Positions 8,260 to 17,869 are shown, numbered from the stretch's first letter. The stretch is 62,573 nt of DNA from Chloroflexia bacterium (GCA_030446765.1 JAUJMR010000001.1:515271-577843), one strand, 5' to 3'. The notes: generated by a model from the sequence alone, not told the origin. Made by a program: numbers and translations.

Positions 8260-10785
8260 ATGCACATCGCCTTCCTCAACCCTCAGGGCAACTTCGATCC
8301 CGCCGATAGCTACTGGACGGCGCACCCGGACTTCGGTGGACAACTCGTATACGTGAAGGAGTTGGCGCTCGCGATGGGGCGCCTCGGCCACCGCATCGAC
8401 ATCGCGACTCGCCAGGTCGTTGACACCGCGTGGCCGGAGTTCGCGTCCGTCGACGATGCCTATCCAGGGCACCCAAACGTTCGAATCGTGCGGGTGCCGT
8501 GCGGGCCGCCCACGTTCCTCCGAAAAGAAGATCTGTGGCCATACCTCGGCTCCGGGTTCGTGCCGAACCTTCTGGAACGGTACCGACGCGAAGGTTCGAT
8601 GCCCGATCTCACCACCGCCCACTATGGTGACGGTGGGCTCTGCGGCGCGCTGATCGAGGAGCGCACCGGGATACCGTTCAGCTTCACCGCGCACTCGCTT
8701 GGTGCACAGAAGATGGACAAGCTGAACACCGCTCGACGCAACCTCGCCGCACTCGACGAGGAGTACCACTTCACGCAGCGCATCGTGGCGGAGCGCCTCG
8801 CGATGAATCGCTCCAGGGTGAACATCACCAGCACCTCCCAGGAGCGCTACAGCCAGTACTCCCACAACGCCTACCGGGGCGCGGTGGATGCCACCGACGA
8901 CGAGCGCTTCGCCGTCGTCCCGCCCGGCGTCGCGATGGATGTCTTCGACCGAGCCAGCAAGTACGCCGGAGAGGAGGCCGTACACCAGCATGTGCGCGCA
9001 TGCCTGATCCGAGATCTGCGACCGGAGCGAACAGAACTACCCTGCGTGGTCGCATCCAGCCGACTGGATCCGAAGAAGAACCACATCGGACTCTTCGAGG
9101 CATTCGCGGCGAGCCCCGCACTACGCCAGGCAGCAAACCTGGTGATCATCACCGGTGACCTCAATGACCCGCTCTCAGACTACTCCACCACCGGTCCCGG
9201 TGAGCGCGCCGTGCTGGACTCACTAATGGCCGTAGTCGAGCGTGCGGGACTGCGCGGCGAGGTTTCGATGTTCGCGCTTCGAGGCCAGGGCGCACTTGCG
9301 GCTGGATATCGCTACCTCGCGCAAAAGCGCTCTGTATTCGCGCTCACTGCTCTGTATGAGCCGTTCGGTCTCGCACCACTGGAAGCTATGGCGGCGGGCC
9401 TGCCTGCGGTGGTCACGAAGTACGGCGGACCGAGCGAGAGTATGCGTTCCGGAGACGACGAGTACGGCATACTGATAGATCCGCACGACCCCATGGTCGT
9501 CAGCGCCGGACTGTACGCGCTCGTGGCGAACGCGGATCGCTGGAAGCGCTACGCGGACGCCGGCTACAACCGCGTACTTGCGCGCTATACCTGGCGGCGC
9601 ACCGCGGAAGGCTATCTCCAGGCACTGGCCGGAACGCGCACCGCGCTCGACGAGACGGAGCACGAGGTGCGCGCCACCGCCGGTACGACGACCGACGCCG
9701 TCCTGGAGGCGGTGGCACCCGTCGATATTCCCACCGAGCATACCCTGCCCATCCCCCGCTACTTCACGGAGCCGGACTCCGGTGCAGGACTCCCCCTCTC
9801 GATCCTTGATGAGGTGTACTTGAGCCTCGAAGTTCTCACCGTGGGGGAGACGCTCGTCGACTTCATCTCCCACGAGCAGGTACAGTCATTGCGCACCGCG
9901 AGCCAGTTCGTCCGATACCTGGGCGGTCAACCGGCCAACGTCGCGGTGTACGTGGCGAAGCTCGGCTGCCGCTCTGCGGTGCTCTCGAAGGTGGGAACCG
10001 AGTACTTCGGGGAGTTCCTTGAGGAGCAGCTCCAGCGCCACGGGGTCAGCACGGAGGCACTGCATCGCACCGACGCCGCGCCCACCACTAGCGCATTTAT
10101 CACCCGCACGATCAGCGTGCCGGACTTCCAGATCAACCGCGGCGCGGATGCGCTGCTGGAGATCCGCGATGTGCCGGAGGAGTTGATCGAGCGTACGCGG
10201 GCGGTTCACACATCCACCTTCGCGTTGTCCCAGGAACCACAGCGCTCCGCGATTCGCCGCGCACTCCGCCTGGCACATCGTCATGGCAAACTCGTTTCCC
10301 TCGATCCAAACTATTCGCCCCGCGTCTGGCCCGACAAGGAAGAAGCGTGGGAGGTGCTTGCGGAGATCCTGCCGCACGTCACGATCGTCAAGCCGTCGCT
10401 GGAGGACGCGCGCCGTCTCTTCGATCCGAATATGAGTGAGGATGCACTGGAGGAGGCGTGTCTGCGCGAGTTCCACGACCTTGGCGCATCGGTCGTCATC
10501 GTGACGCGGAGCGGCGGCACCGTGACGGTTTCGACCGAGGGACGGGTGGAGCGGGTCGGTCCGCTGCCATTGGTGCCGGTGCAGAATATTACGGGTGGCC
10601 GCGACGCCTTCTGGTCCGCACTGCTCGTCGCTCACCTGGATGGGAAGCCCTGGTCGCTCGCCGTGGCGTTCGCCCACGAGGTCGCCGCGCTGAAGTTGCG
10701 CATTGTCGGCCACGTCGAGCGAGCAATCGACCGCGAGGTCCTCTACCAGAAGCTCGAGCGGCAGTTGGCCGGTCACGGTGTCTGA
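8260..10785 (+). CDS. Sucrose-phosphate-synthase-like GT4 glycosyltransferase fused to a PfkB-type domain
   Basis: An 841-residue fusion. Residues 1-480 form a GT-B glycosyltransferase of the sucrose synthase/sucrose-phosphate synthase group: DFGGQLVYVKEL near 24, FTAHSLGAQK near 142, SRLDPKKN near 266, and the nucleotide-sugar site EPFGLAPLEAMAAGLP near 367. A linker leads to a PfkB ribokinase fold from about 523 to the end. There the usual DTTGAGD catalytic motif reads NITGGRD (776-782): the catalytic Asp is kept but the anion-hole glycine is replaced. AGGAGG six nt before the ATG fixes the start. The next gene, overlapping by 8 nt, is a complete PfkB kinase. Likely role: sucrose or mannosylfructose metabolism; donor and acceptor are unknown. 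Confidence 0.85.
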   Translation: MHIAFLNPQGNFDPADSYWTAHPDFGGQLVYVKELALAMGRLGHRIDIATRQVVDTAWPEFASVDDAYPGHPNVRIVRVPCGPPTFLRKEDLWPYLGSGFVPNLLERYRREGSMPDLTTAHYGDGGLCGALIEERTGIPFSFTAHSLGAQKMDKLNTARRNLAALDEEYHFTQRIVAERLAMNRSRVNITSTSQERYSQYSHNAYRGAVDATDDERFAVVPPGVAMDVFDRASKYAGEEAVHQHVRACLIRDLRPERTELPCVVASSRLDPKKNHIGLFEAFAASPALRQAANLVIITGDLNDPLSDYSTTGPGERAVLDSLMAVVERAGLRGEVSMFALRGQGALAAGYRYLAQKRSVFALTALYEPFGLAPLEAMAAGLPAVVTKYGGPSESMRSGDDEYGILIDPHDPMVVSAGLYALVANADRWKRYADAGYNRVLARYTWRRTAEGYLQALAGTRTALDETEHEVRATAGTTTDAVLEAVAPVDIPTEHTLPIPRYFTEPDSGAGLPLSILDEVYLSLEVLTVGETLVDFISHEQVQSLRTASQFVRYLGGQPANVAVYVAKLGCRSAVLSKVGTEYFGEFLEEQLQRHGVSTEALHRTDAAPTTSAFITRTISVPDFQINRGADALLEIRDVPEELIERTRAVHTSTFALSQEPQRSAIRRALRLAHRHGKLVSLDPNYSPRVWPDKEEAWEVLAEILPHVTIVKPSLEDARRLFDPNMSEDALEEACLREFHDLGASVVIVTRSGGTVTVSTEGRVERVGPLPLVPVQNITGGRDAFWSALLVAHLDGKPWSLAVAFAHEVAALKLRIVGHVERAIDREVLYQKLERQLAGHGV

Positions 10786-11740
10786 CCCAACCGCCACCTC
10801 TCCCAACACGCCGGACCTCGACGTCGTGGCGATTGGCGAGTTGCTCATCGACCTGATCTCCACGGAGCCTGCCCCGTCGCTACGAGACTCTGCCGGCTTT
10901 GGCAGGCACCAGGGCGGGGCGGCGGCGAACCTGGCGGTCAACGTGGCGAAGCTAGGTGGCCGCTCCGCGCTCGTGGCAAAGACGGGCATTGGGGCGTTCG
11001 GACAGTACTGCAAGAACGAGTTGAATCGCTTCGGCGTGCTCACCGACTACCTGGTTATGGACCACCGCGTCCGCACCACCATGGTGTTTGTGGCCCGAAC
11101 CGCCGGGACTCCGGACTTCGAGGTCGCGCGTCAGGGCGACGCCGAGCTCCGGCCCGACGAGGTAGCAGGGGAGGCCATCGCGCGCGCACGGCTCGTGCAC
11201 ACCACCGCCTTCGCCCTGTCACGAGAACCATGTCGCTCCGCGGTGCTCCACGCAGTTCGCCTTGCCAAGCAACATGGTAGGCTGGTCTCGCTCGACCCGA
11301 ACTACCACCCAGATGTGTGGCGCAACCTGTTCGAGGCTCGTGTGGTACTCAGCAAGCTGTACCGCCTGGTGGACCTTACCAAGCCGTCGCTCGACGACGC
11401 CGAGCGATTGTGGGGTCCAGGACGCCCTCCTGAAGAATACGTTGAAATCTACTCCGAGCTTGGCGCGGGTACTGTTGTGCTCACGATGGGGTCCGAAGGC
11501 GCGATCGTACGGCATGACGGCAAGACCACCTATCTGGCGCCGCGCGCCCTTGAGGTCGCGGATACCACGGGCGCAGGTGACGCCTACTGGTCAGGGTTCC
11601 TGGTAGCGTGGCTCGACGGTCACGCTCCGGAACAATGCGCCCTCTTCGCAAGGGAGGTGGTTGAGCATAAACTGCGCACCGTCGGTCCGCTACCCCAGAA
11701 CCTCGACCGGCGGGACCTGTATGCGGCAGTCACGGGTTAG
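10778..11740 (+). CDS. PfkB-family carbohydrate kinase (fructokinase-like)
   Basis: A 320-residue free-standing ribokinase-fold sugar kinase. It has the N-terminal substrate-lid region (GRHQGGAAANLAVNVAKLGG) and the canonical DTTGAGDAYWSGF motif near residue 260, so it should be active. It starts at a GTG that overlaps the stop region of the fusion gene by 8 nt, which implies translational coupling. It is clearly paralogous to the PfkB domain fused to the glycosyltransferase (shared VHTTAFALSREP / VHTSTFALSQEP and VSLDPNY segments). A fructokinase would supply or remove the hexose for the neighbouring enzyme; that assignment is inference. Confidence 0.88.
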   Translation: MSDPTATSPNTPDLDVVAIGELLIDLISTEPAPSLRDSAGFGRHQGGAAANLAVNVAKLGGRSALVAKTGIGAFGQYCKNELNRFGVLTDYLVMDHRVRTTMVFVARTAGTPDFEVARQGDAELRPDEVAGEAIARARLVHTTAFALSREPCRSAVLHAVRLAKQHGRLVSLDPNYHPDVWRNLFEARVVLSKLYRLVDLTKPSLDDAERLWGPGRPPEEYVEIYSELGAGTVVLTMGSEGAIVRHDGKTTYLAPRALEVADTTGAGDAYWSGFLVAWLDGHAPEQCALFAREVVEHKLRTVGPLPQNLDRRDLYAAVTG

Positions 11741-11852
11741 CCCGAGCCAACCTGTCCGCCGCACGCCACGGCGCCGAGCATAGTACCAGCGCGCAAGCCA
11801 AGCGGACGATCAACCGGCGAACCTGCCTGTATTTTCTGACGGATCGTGCGAC

Positions 11853-12407
11853 CTATTCGTTGGCGAGCGTATTCCGCGTCGAAGCTGCGCTCGCCTGCAT
11901 CCCAGGCCGGGACCAGATGTTCGCGCACGCTGCACAGACCTGTTCTGGGATCAGTCCCATGGCCATGAGCACACCGAAGATTTTGCAGCCGACGCAGAAG
12001 GCGAGTACGGACTCCAGCGTCGCGAACACCCCGATCATCCCAACGAGCCAGTAGGCTGCTCCCGTCTGTCCAAAGCCGAAGGCAAGCACCAGCGCCGCAA
12101 GCGAGATGACTGCCCCGATGGTCTGCGCGAAGCGCTTCGGGGGCCCAGCCACATACTTCGGAGGCATGTGCAGACGCGGTGTCACTACCTGAGTGACTAG
12201 CCGGCCGAGCGGGCTGAAACGTGGTCCGGCGAGCGCACGGGCGACGAAGCCGAAGGCAAGTGGCACGATGATCAGTGGCTCCTGCAGTGCCAGCGTGAGC
12301 GCGGCCATGACCACCACACCAGCGGCGACGAGACGCGCCGACACCTCGTTCACCGGGTTGGGGAAACTGAATATATCTTGCATACTCACGAGGTTGTCTG
12401 AACCCAT
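11853..12407 (-). CDS. DUF4395 integral membrane protein
   Basis: About 184 residues with the family signature FPNPVNEVSARLVAAGVV at the N-terminus, four hydrophobic segments and a conserved AFCVGCKIFG motif near the C-terminus. Its function is unknown; some relatives occur beside thioredoxin or sulfur-transfer genes. The frame also opens at a TTG (12455) and a later ATG (12383). I prefer the ATG at 12407, although its AAGAGA is very close. It is a single gene on the minus strand, convergent with the PfkB kinase. Confidence 0.8.
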   Translation of the reverse strand: MGSDNLVSMQDIFSFPNPVNEVSARLVAAGVVVMAALTLALQEPLIIVPLAFGFVARALAGPRFSPLGRLVTQVVTPRLHMPPKYVAGPPKRFAQTIGAVISLAALVLAFGFGQTGAAYWLVGMIGVFATLESVLAFCVGCKIFGVLMAMGLIPEQVCAACANIWSRPGMQASAASTRNTLANE

Positions 12408-12514
12408 TCTCTTACGGTATAGCTCGCGCTGGCCGAGTGCCTCGGCACCTGTCAATTATTAACGCCCCAGGCGCGGCTTGTATGCCCACCTGCGGTGCAG
12501 TACCGAGTCAAACG

Positions 12515-12646
12515 TCTGATACGCAATTCAAATAAACTGTGGTGGATGTCAGCCCGAACGCGGTGAAGAATCCAAAGTCTATAACACGGCTTTCTCGCAC
12601 ACTCGGAATGACATTTGCCCTACCATTCAGCCGAAGTCCATATGGG
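12515..12646 (+). repeat. Dispersed intergenic palindromic element, copy 2
   Basis: The core at 12546-12614 has arms ATGTCAGCCCGAACGCG and CACTCGGAATGACAT. It is flanked on the left by GATACGCAATTC and on the right by CAGCCGAAGTCC, both shared with copy 3. It occupies most of the 341-bp gap between the DUF4395 and methyltransferase genes, and I see no gene in that gap. Confidence 0.78.
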
Positions 12647-12748
12647 CGATCACTCTTCCCACCGTCGCCGCTGAGTGAACGAACTTTCGTGCTACCCACA
12701 CTGCACGTCGGGGAAAAGGGGACAAAGGCAAGGACTCGCCACGCGCTG

Positions 12749-13543
12749 CTAGCGGTTCTGGTGCTGGTGGAACACCTCATAGAGCACCACACCCGTTGCA
12801 ACAGCGAGATTCAGGGAGTCCGCCGTGCCGGCCATCGGGATGCGCACCACCGCATCGCATATCGCTCGCTGGGCGTCCGTAAGTCCGTGTCGCTCGCTGC
12901 CCATCAACAGAACCAGCGGCGTGGGATACGCCACCGCACGATACGGCTGCTCCGCCTGGTCGGACGTCCCCACCAGTGGGTGCCCATACTCCGTCCTCCA
13001 GGAAGCGAAATCATCGAAGTTTGCACGTGCCAGCCGTTGCGAGAAGACGGCGCCCATACTCGCCCGCACTGCCGACGGGTCGTGGGGGTCAGTGGTGTCG
13101 CCGAGCAGAAGCACCCCCTCACAGCCCACGGCATCACAGGTGCGCAGGATTGTGCCGAGGTTGCCAGGATCAGCGACCCCATCGAGCGCAACCCATCCGA
13201 GCCCATGCATCTCGGTAATATCCCCAAGGTCCGACCAGCACTGGTGAACCACCGCCCCGATGCCCTGTGGATTATCCTTCATCGCAAGTCCACGGAAGAC
13301 CTCGGGCGTCACATCGAGCACAACAGCGCCGGAAACGCGCAACTGATCTGCTAACCCACGGGCGTATGGACTGGACAGTAACGCTGGCGCGACGACGCAG
13401 GTCTCGACGGAGGCACCCGAGGCTACTGCTTGGCCTACGAGGCGGATACCTTCGATGTAGAAGGTGCCACTCTCATCACGTAATTTCCGCTGCCGTAGAT
13501 GCCGAATCGCCTTGATCGTCGCATTGGCGGAACTAGAGATCAC
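12749..13543 (-). CDS. TrmH/SpoU-family RNA 2'-O-ribose methyltransferase
   Basis: A 264-residue SPOUT methyltransferase. The N-terminal substrate-binding domain contains SGTFYIEGIRLVGQA. The knotted catalytic domain has the three motifs: PGNLGTILRTCDAVG (motif 1, catalytic Arg), LLMGSERHGL (motif 2) and IPMAGTADSLNLAVA (motif 3). It probably methylates rRNA (RlmB/TsnR-like) or tRNA; the exact base cannot be told. It starts at a GTG without a clear ribosome site, 12 bp after the DUF1360 gene, and is probably cotranscribed with it. Confidence 0.9.
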   Translation of the reverse strand: MISSSANATIKAIRHLRQRKLRDESGTFYIEGIRLVGQAVASGASVETCVVAPALLSSPYARGLADQLRVSGAVVLDVTPEVFRGLAMKDNPQGIGAVVHQCWSDLGDITEMHGLGWVALDGVADPGNLGTILRTCDAVGCEGVLLLGDTTDPHDPSAVRASMGAVFSQRLARANFDDFASWRTEYGHPLVGTSDQAEQPYRAVAYPTPLVLLMGSERHGLTDAQRAICDAVVRIPMAGTADSLNLAVATGVVLYEVFHQHQNR

Positions 13544-13555
13544 GGAGAGTTTGTG

Positions 13556-14050
13556 CTATCCCTCTGCCTTCTTGCGCACATACTCTCGTCCGTACTGTAG
13601 GAAGTCAGAAAGCGCGACAATACCAAACACCGTCGCAAGGATTCGGGTCACCCGCGGAGCGAAAAGTAATCCCCCGATCAGTGCCGTGGCGATCCACTGA
13701 CTGATGCAGAACGGACAACTGAGCAACTCACCGATAGCGAGCCTCAGGCCGCTCCCCTTTGGTGTCCCCATGACCTCCGCATCACCGATTGCCTCTTCGC
13801 CCTCCGTGAAAGGTGCCCGTACCGTGCTCGTCACCTTGGCACGCGTGATAATACGGCTTAGCCTGAAGGTCGCGACGGCAAACAGAACCATATCACTTGT
13901 TGCCACCCGCTCGGGTATCCTGCGACCCGATCGTGTCGCCAGTACAAGCAAACCGGCGAAGAACGTATTGTATAGTGCCATAAGACCAAGATAGGCGGGG
14001 AGGGGCTTCTCCTCTTGATAACTGCTGACCGCGTCTGCTGTTGCCGACAT
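13556..14050 (-). CDS. DUF1360 membrane protein
   Basis: A 164-residue protein with the DUF1360 pattern: ATFRLSRIITRAKVTSTVRAPF, then GELLSCPFCISQWIATAL with paired cysteines and a membrane segment, and a final hydrophobic helix. Sporulation protein YjcA of Bacillus is a known relative; function elsewhere is unknown. GGAGG eight nt before the ATG supports the start. The rRNA methyltransferase follows 12 bp downstream. The 253 bp upstream, towards the divergent sugar isomerase, hold no recognised gene. Confidence 0.82.
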   Translation of the reverse strand: MSATADAVSSYQEEKPLPAYLGLMALYNTFFAGLLVLATRSGRRIPERVATSDMVLFAVATFRLSRIITRAKVTSTVRAPFTEGEEAIGDAEVMGTPKGSGLRLAIGELLSCPFCISQWIATALIGGLLFAPRVTRILATVFGIVALSDFLQYGREYVRKKAEG

Positions 14051-14303
14051 CCTAGACCTCCATACAGGTACTGCTTCGGTCGGATCGCCAACCTTTGCCG
14101 CGTCGAACTGCTGGCTTCAAGAACGCAAGCCCGATGCCTACAGCGGTCATCTGGCACACTGACTGCTATGCCAATAGCACAGCAGAGCAGATCGATCCAA
14201 CTCGATGCGTTGGCACTTCCTCCAACCCATCTCGTTGGACGAGTCAGGCGCCGTCGTAATCCGGAGCCGGTAAGCGTTCGACTATATGGTCGAAGGAGAG
14301 AAT

Positions 14304-15164
14304 GTGGCAACAGGTGTCCCAAGCGCCGCGTACCGCGGCATTAGTGCCATCCCCATGATCTTCTTCAAGGACATGGTCCTGGACCGCACGATGGAGCCAC
14401 CCGAGTGGTTCGACATCGCCGCCGAGCTCGGCCTCGATGCGACAGAGGTGCATGATCGCTACTTGCGCAGCCACGAGCCCAACTACATCGAGGAGTTGGC
14501 CGAGCAAATTCGGGCGCGAGGCCTCGCCGTCTCGCAGGTGATCGGAGCGGCAGACCTCACGAACCCAGACCCAGAGCAACGCGAGGCGGCGCTCACGAAG
14601 ACCCGGCAAAACCTCGACGCCGCCGCCGTTCTCGGCGCAACGTGCGTGCGGCTAACCGCCGGCCAAGAGCATGCCGGCCAAGCGCACGCGGAGGGAGTCC
14701 GGCTAGCGGTGGATGGTATGAAGCGCGCGTTGGAGTACGCGGAGACCAAAGGGGTATTCCTCGCCTACGAGAACCACTACAAGGACTACTTCTGGCCGGA
14801 ACCGGACTTCTCCCGACACACGGCGACCTTTCTGGAGATCCTCGACGGCCTCCGTGACACCTCGATCAAGGTGAACTTCGACTGCTCGAACCAGGTGGTG
14901 AATGGTGAAGACCCCGTCGCGTTGCTGCGCCAGGTGCGCGAGTACGTCGTTCACGTCCATTGCAGTGACCGCGTCGCCCCCAACGAGTATCCCCATGCCG
15001 TGACCGGCGAGGGCGTCGTGGACTTCCCGGCGCTCTTCCAACTGCTGAAGGCAGTCGGATACTCAGGCTGGCTCTCTGTCGAATACGGCGGCGACGATGG
15101 GCTGGACGGCCTGCTCCGCTCGATTCGGAACGTCCGCGCTCTTTGGACCAACACGCCCGCCTGA
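14304..15164 (+). CDS. Sugar phosphate isomerase/epimerase (AP-endonuclease family 2 TIM barrel)
   Basis: A xylose-isomerase-like TIM barrel of 286 residues. Metal and substrate ligands are visible as Glu in ATEVHDRY, Glu-His in YENHYKDYFWP, Asp in VNFDCSNQ, His in VHVHCSDR and a final Glu in LSVEYGG. I prefer the GTG at 14304 because AAGGAG lies 6 nt before it; an ATG at 14286 in the same frame lacks such a site. A zinc-dependent dehydrogenase follows 149 bp downstream and a MocA-type oxidoreductase lies much later, which suggests inositol or rare-sugar oxidation. The substrate is not known. Confidence 0.85.
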   Translation: MATGVPSAAYRGISAIPMIFFKDMVLDRTMEPPEWFDIAAELGLDATEVHDRYLRSHEPNYIEELAEQIRARGLAVSQVIGAADLTNPDPEQREAALTKTRQNLDAAAVLGATCVRLTAGQEHAGQAHAEGVRLAVDGMKRALEYAETKGVFLAYENHYKDYFWPEPDFSRHTATFLEILDGLRDTSIKVNFDCSNQVVNGEDPVALLRQVREYVVHVHCSDRVAPNEYPHAVTGEGVVDFPALFQLLKAVGYSGWLSVEYGGDDGLDGLLRSIRNVRALWTNTPA

Positions 15165-15313
15165 CCGGCACCCGAAGTGCAGGCACGAGTGATTCCTTCG
15201 GCGCACTTGTCTTCAACTGTGGCGCAATGTCGCGCTTACACGCCCAGCAGGACGGACGTGCTACCATGCGGGCACATTCAGCTCGACCATCAGTCGAGCC
15301 CAAAGGAGACAAA

Positions 15314-16336
15314 ATGCGCGCACTGGTATGGCATGGTCCACACGACATGACCCTTGAAGAAATAGAGACGCCGCAGCCTGAACAAGGCGATGCCCTCGTT
15401 CGGGTTTCAGCGGTGGGTATCTGCGGCAGTGACCTGCACGGCTACACAGGCGCGTCCGGCCGCCGCACGCCGGGAACCGTGATGGGCCACGAGCTGTCCG
15501 GCGTTGTCGAGCGACTTGAGGGAGAAAACTCCGCGCCACCCACGCAAGGACAGCGCGTTGCCGTGAATCCGATGAAGACCTGCGGGACCTGCGCGTACTG
15601 CGTCGCGGGTATGGAGCAGATCTGTCCAAACCGACTGGTCCTCGGGGTGAACATGGGTGCGGCGGGCGCGTTCTCCGACTACGTCGTTGTTCCCGCTCCC
15701 AACGCAGTTCCCCTTGCGGATGAGACGTCGGACGCCGAGGGCGCAATGGCGGAGCCGCTGGCCGTCGCGTTGCGGGCAGTGAACCTGTCGGGGCTGCAAG
15801 AGGGGCAACCCGCGCTCGTAGTGGGTGGTGGCACGATCGGTCTGTGTATCGTCCTCGCGCTGCGCAGCCGGGGTGTTGGCCCGATTTTTGTCACCGATCG
15901 CATACAGCACCGCCTCGACGTGGCCCGCACGATCGGCGCTGAGGCGCTGAGCGCCGAAGACAACGTGACGGGCCGGATCATGGCAGTGACGAACGACCTC
16001 GGCGTTACGAGCACCCTCGACGCCGTCGGCATCGGTCCGACGATCAAGCAGGCGCTCCAGTGTACGCAGCGCGGCGGAACGCTTGTCCTGGTCGGGCTCG
16101 CCAATCCCAGTGTCGATCTCGCTCTATACGAGCTCGTGCCCCAGGAACGGGTCATCAAAGGCTCGTACGCGTATTCCCCGGACGAATACCGCGAAGCCGT
16201 GCGACTTATTAACGAGCGCGTCGTGGATGTCCGCCCTCTGGTCGAAGGAACCGTATCGCTGGACAATGCGACATCGGCCTTCGAGGCGCTGTCCAGCGGG
16301 AAGGATGAGTCAGTGAAAGTGATTGTCGAGCCATAG
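15314..16336 (+). CDS. Zn-dependent alcohol/polyol dehydrogenase (threonine dehydrogenase-like, MDR)
   Basis: A 340-residue medium-chain dehydrogenase. The catalytic zinc ligands are in GICGSDLHGY and GHELSG. The structural zinc site has all four cysteines (CGTCAYCVAGMEQIC). The Rossmann motif is VVGGGTIG. AAGGAG seven nt before the ATG fixes the start, although the frame is open further upstream. It may oxidise a sugar alcohol or threonine together with the upstream isomerase; the specific substrate is inference. It converges on the end of the nuo operon, 75 bp away. Confidence 0.88.
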   Translation: MRALVWHGPHDMTLEEIETPQPEQGDALVRVSAVGICGSDLHGYTGASGRRTPGTVMGHELSGVVERLEGENSAPPTQGQRVAVNPMKTCGTCAYCVAGMEQICPNRLVLGVNMGAAGAFSDYVVVPAPNAVPLADETSDAEGAMAEPLAVALRAVNLSGLQEGQPALVVGGGTIGLCIVLALRSRGVGPIFVTDRIQHRLDVARTIGAEALSAEDNVTGRIMAVTNDLGVTSTLDAVGIGPTIKQALQCTQRGGTLVLVGLANPSVDLALYELVPQERVIKGSYAYSPDEYREAVRLINERVVDVRPLVEGTVSLDNATSAFEALSSGKDESVKVIVEP

Positions 16337-16411
16337 ACCGCAAGAACGGTTCGAGGCAGCCGCACCACCACACGGGTAATAGCCGGGGGCCTTGCCGCGA
16401 GAGCTTCGTCC

Positions 16412-17869
16412 CTACGCACCGGCGGCGCGCTGGGCGTACTCCCACACCGGCGAGAAGAACACGCCGAGCCCGACTGTCCCGACAACCGACGCAACCAGAC
16501 CGATAACCATCAGTGGCTGGCTGGGTGAGGCGAGCGCGTAGCGCGGCTCGTACATGAACATGCGGAACATCACCCGGAGGTAGAACACGGCCGCAAGCGC
16601 ACTGAGCAGTACGAGCACGATGCCCAGCCAGAGGTAGTCAGCCTCGATCGTGGCCTGGACCAGAAAGATCTTGGCGGGCAGACCGACGGTGAGCGGGAAG
16701 CCCATCAGGCCCAGCAGAAAGATCGAGAGCGCGCCGGCTGCTGCGGGTGCCCTGCCAAAGAGGCCGTTCATGTGGTCCAGGGTCGTGCCTCCCCCGTGGT
16801 TCTCCATCCAGGCCAGGACTCCGAACGCACCAAGGTTCGCAAAGACGTACGCGAAGGCATAGAACAGCACGCTCGCTACCGCCAGCCTGTTCTCCGGAGT
16901 CCAGACCGCGAGGCCGACGAGCATGAAGCCAGTGTGACCCACGCTGGAGTACGCCAGCATCCGCTTCACGTCATCCTGAACGATTGCCACTACATTGCCG
17001 AGCAGCATGGTGAGCACCGAGAGCACCACGAGCACTATGCCCCATTCCCGGTACATACCCGGAAACGCCTCGGTCATCAGCCGCACGAGCGCACCGAAGC
17101 CGGCGGCTTTGACGGAGACAGACATGTACGCGGTGACCACCGTGGGCGCTCCCTGGTATGCGTCCGGTGTCCACATATGGAACGGCACGGCGGCAACCTT
17201 GAAGCTGAGCCCCGCAATGATGAGCAGGATCGCCAGCAGGAAGGCGGCACGCGCCTCCCCGCCGCCGTTCGCCGTGAACTCCCCGATGCGTGCGAGGTTC
17301 GTACTGCCGCTCAGGCCAAACGCCCACGTGAAGCCATACAGCAGGATCGCGCTGGAGAACGCACCGAGCAGGAAGTACTTCATCGCGCCTTCGTTCGATC
17401 TCTGCTCGTGCTTCGCAAATCCCGTGAGGAGGTACGTAGGCACGCTCATTAGCTCGATACCAACGAAAAGGGTCATTAGATCTGTCGCAGAAACCACGGT
17501 GATCATCCCCACCAGCGAACAGAGGAGCACGGTGTAGAACTCTGCCTGCCCGACATTGTGCAGTCGGAGCCAGGAGTCGCTGATGAGCACGGCGAGGATG
17601 CCAGAGGTGAGAATGACAAACGTCAGGAAAAGCGAAAGCGTATCGGAACGCCAACTACCGCTGAAGGTGCTGACCGGGGCACTCCCCGATTGCGCGACCG
17701 CCAGCGCCAGCGCGGTACCGATCCCCGCGAGAGTGATCGCGGCATAGATCGCACCCCGCACGCGGGGGGCGGCAACGGCGAGCATGAGCACCACCAGCAC
17801 GGTCACGACGAGCGCGATGATCGACGAGATCGCAAATAGGTTTACGGACGGATATACCACGGGAGGCAA
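16412..17869 (-). CDS. nuoN: NADH-quinone oxidoreductase subunit N
   Basis: Last gene of the nuo operon; 485 residues and about 14 membrane helices. It is an antiporter-like proton-pumping subunit of the complex I membrane arm. The proton-antiporter core shows the conserved Glu (GIELMSVPTYLL), Lys in transmembrane helices (TGFAKHEQRSNEGAMKYFLLG) and the KAAAVPFHMW-type segment (FKVAAVPFHMWTPDAYQGAP). It lies 43 bp after nuoM on the same strand. Confidence 0.97.
   Translation of the reverse strand: MPPVVYPSVNLFAISSIIALVVTVLVVLMLAVAAPRVRGAIYAAITLAGIGTALALAVAQSGSAPVSTFSGSWRSDTLSLFLTFVILTSGILAVLISDSWLRLHNVGQAEFYTVLLCSLVGMITVVSATDLMTLFVGIELMSVPTYLLTGFAKHEQRSNEGAMKYFLLGAFSSAILLYGFTWAFGLSGSTNLARIGEFTANGGGEARAAFLLAILLIIAGLSFKVAAVPFHMWTPDAYQGAPTVVTAYMSVSVKAAGFGALVRLMTEAFPGMYREWGIVLVVLSVLTMLLGNVVAIVQDDVKRMLAYSSVGHTGFMLVGLAVWTPENRLAVASVLFYAFAYVFANLGAFGVLAWMENHGGGTTLDHMNGLFGRAPAAAGALSIFLLGLMGFPLTVGLPAKIFLVQATIEADYLWLGIVLVLLSALAAVFYLRVMFRMFMYEPRYALASPSQPLMVIGLVASVVGTVGLGVFFSPVWEYAQRAAGA

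Noticed and set aside
8182-8991. Long N-terminal extension of the YjbQ reading frame on the minus strand
   Set aside because: It is antisense to the glycosyltransferase gene, has no homology, and the YjbQ family starts at the ATG at 8181.
10703-10777. Upstream ATG start for the free-standing PfkB kinase
   Set aside because: It would add a Ser/Thr-rich stretch inside the fusion gene with no homology; the GTG at 10778 gives a normal N-terminus.
14051-14303. Possible tRNA in the gap before the sugar isomerase
   Set aside because: No T-psi-C loop sequence and no cloverleaf pairing found. I saw no tRNA or rRNA signature elsewhere in the window either.
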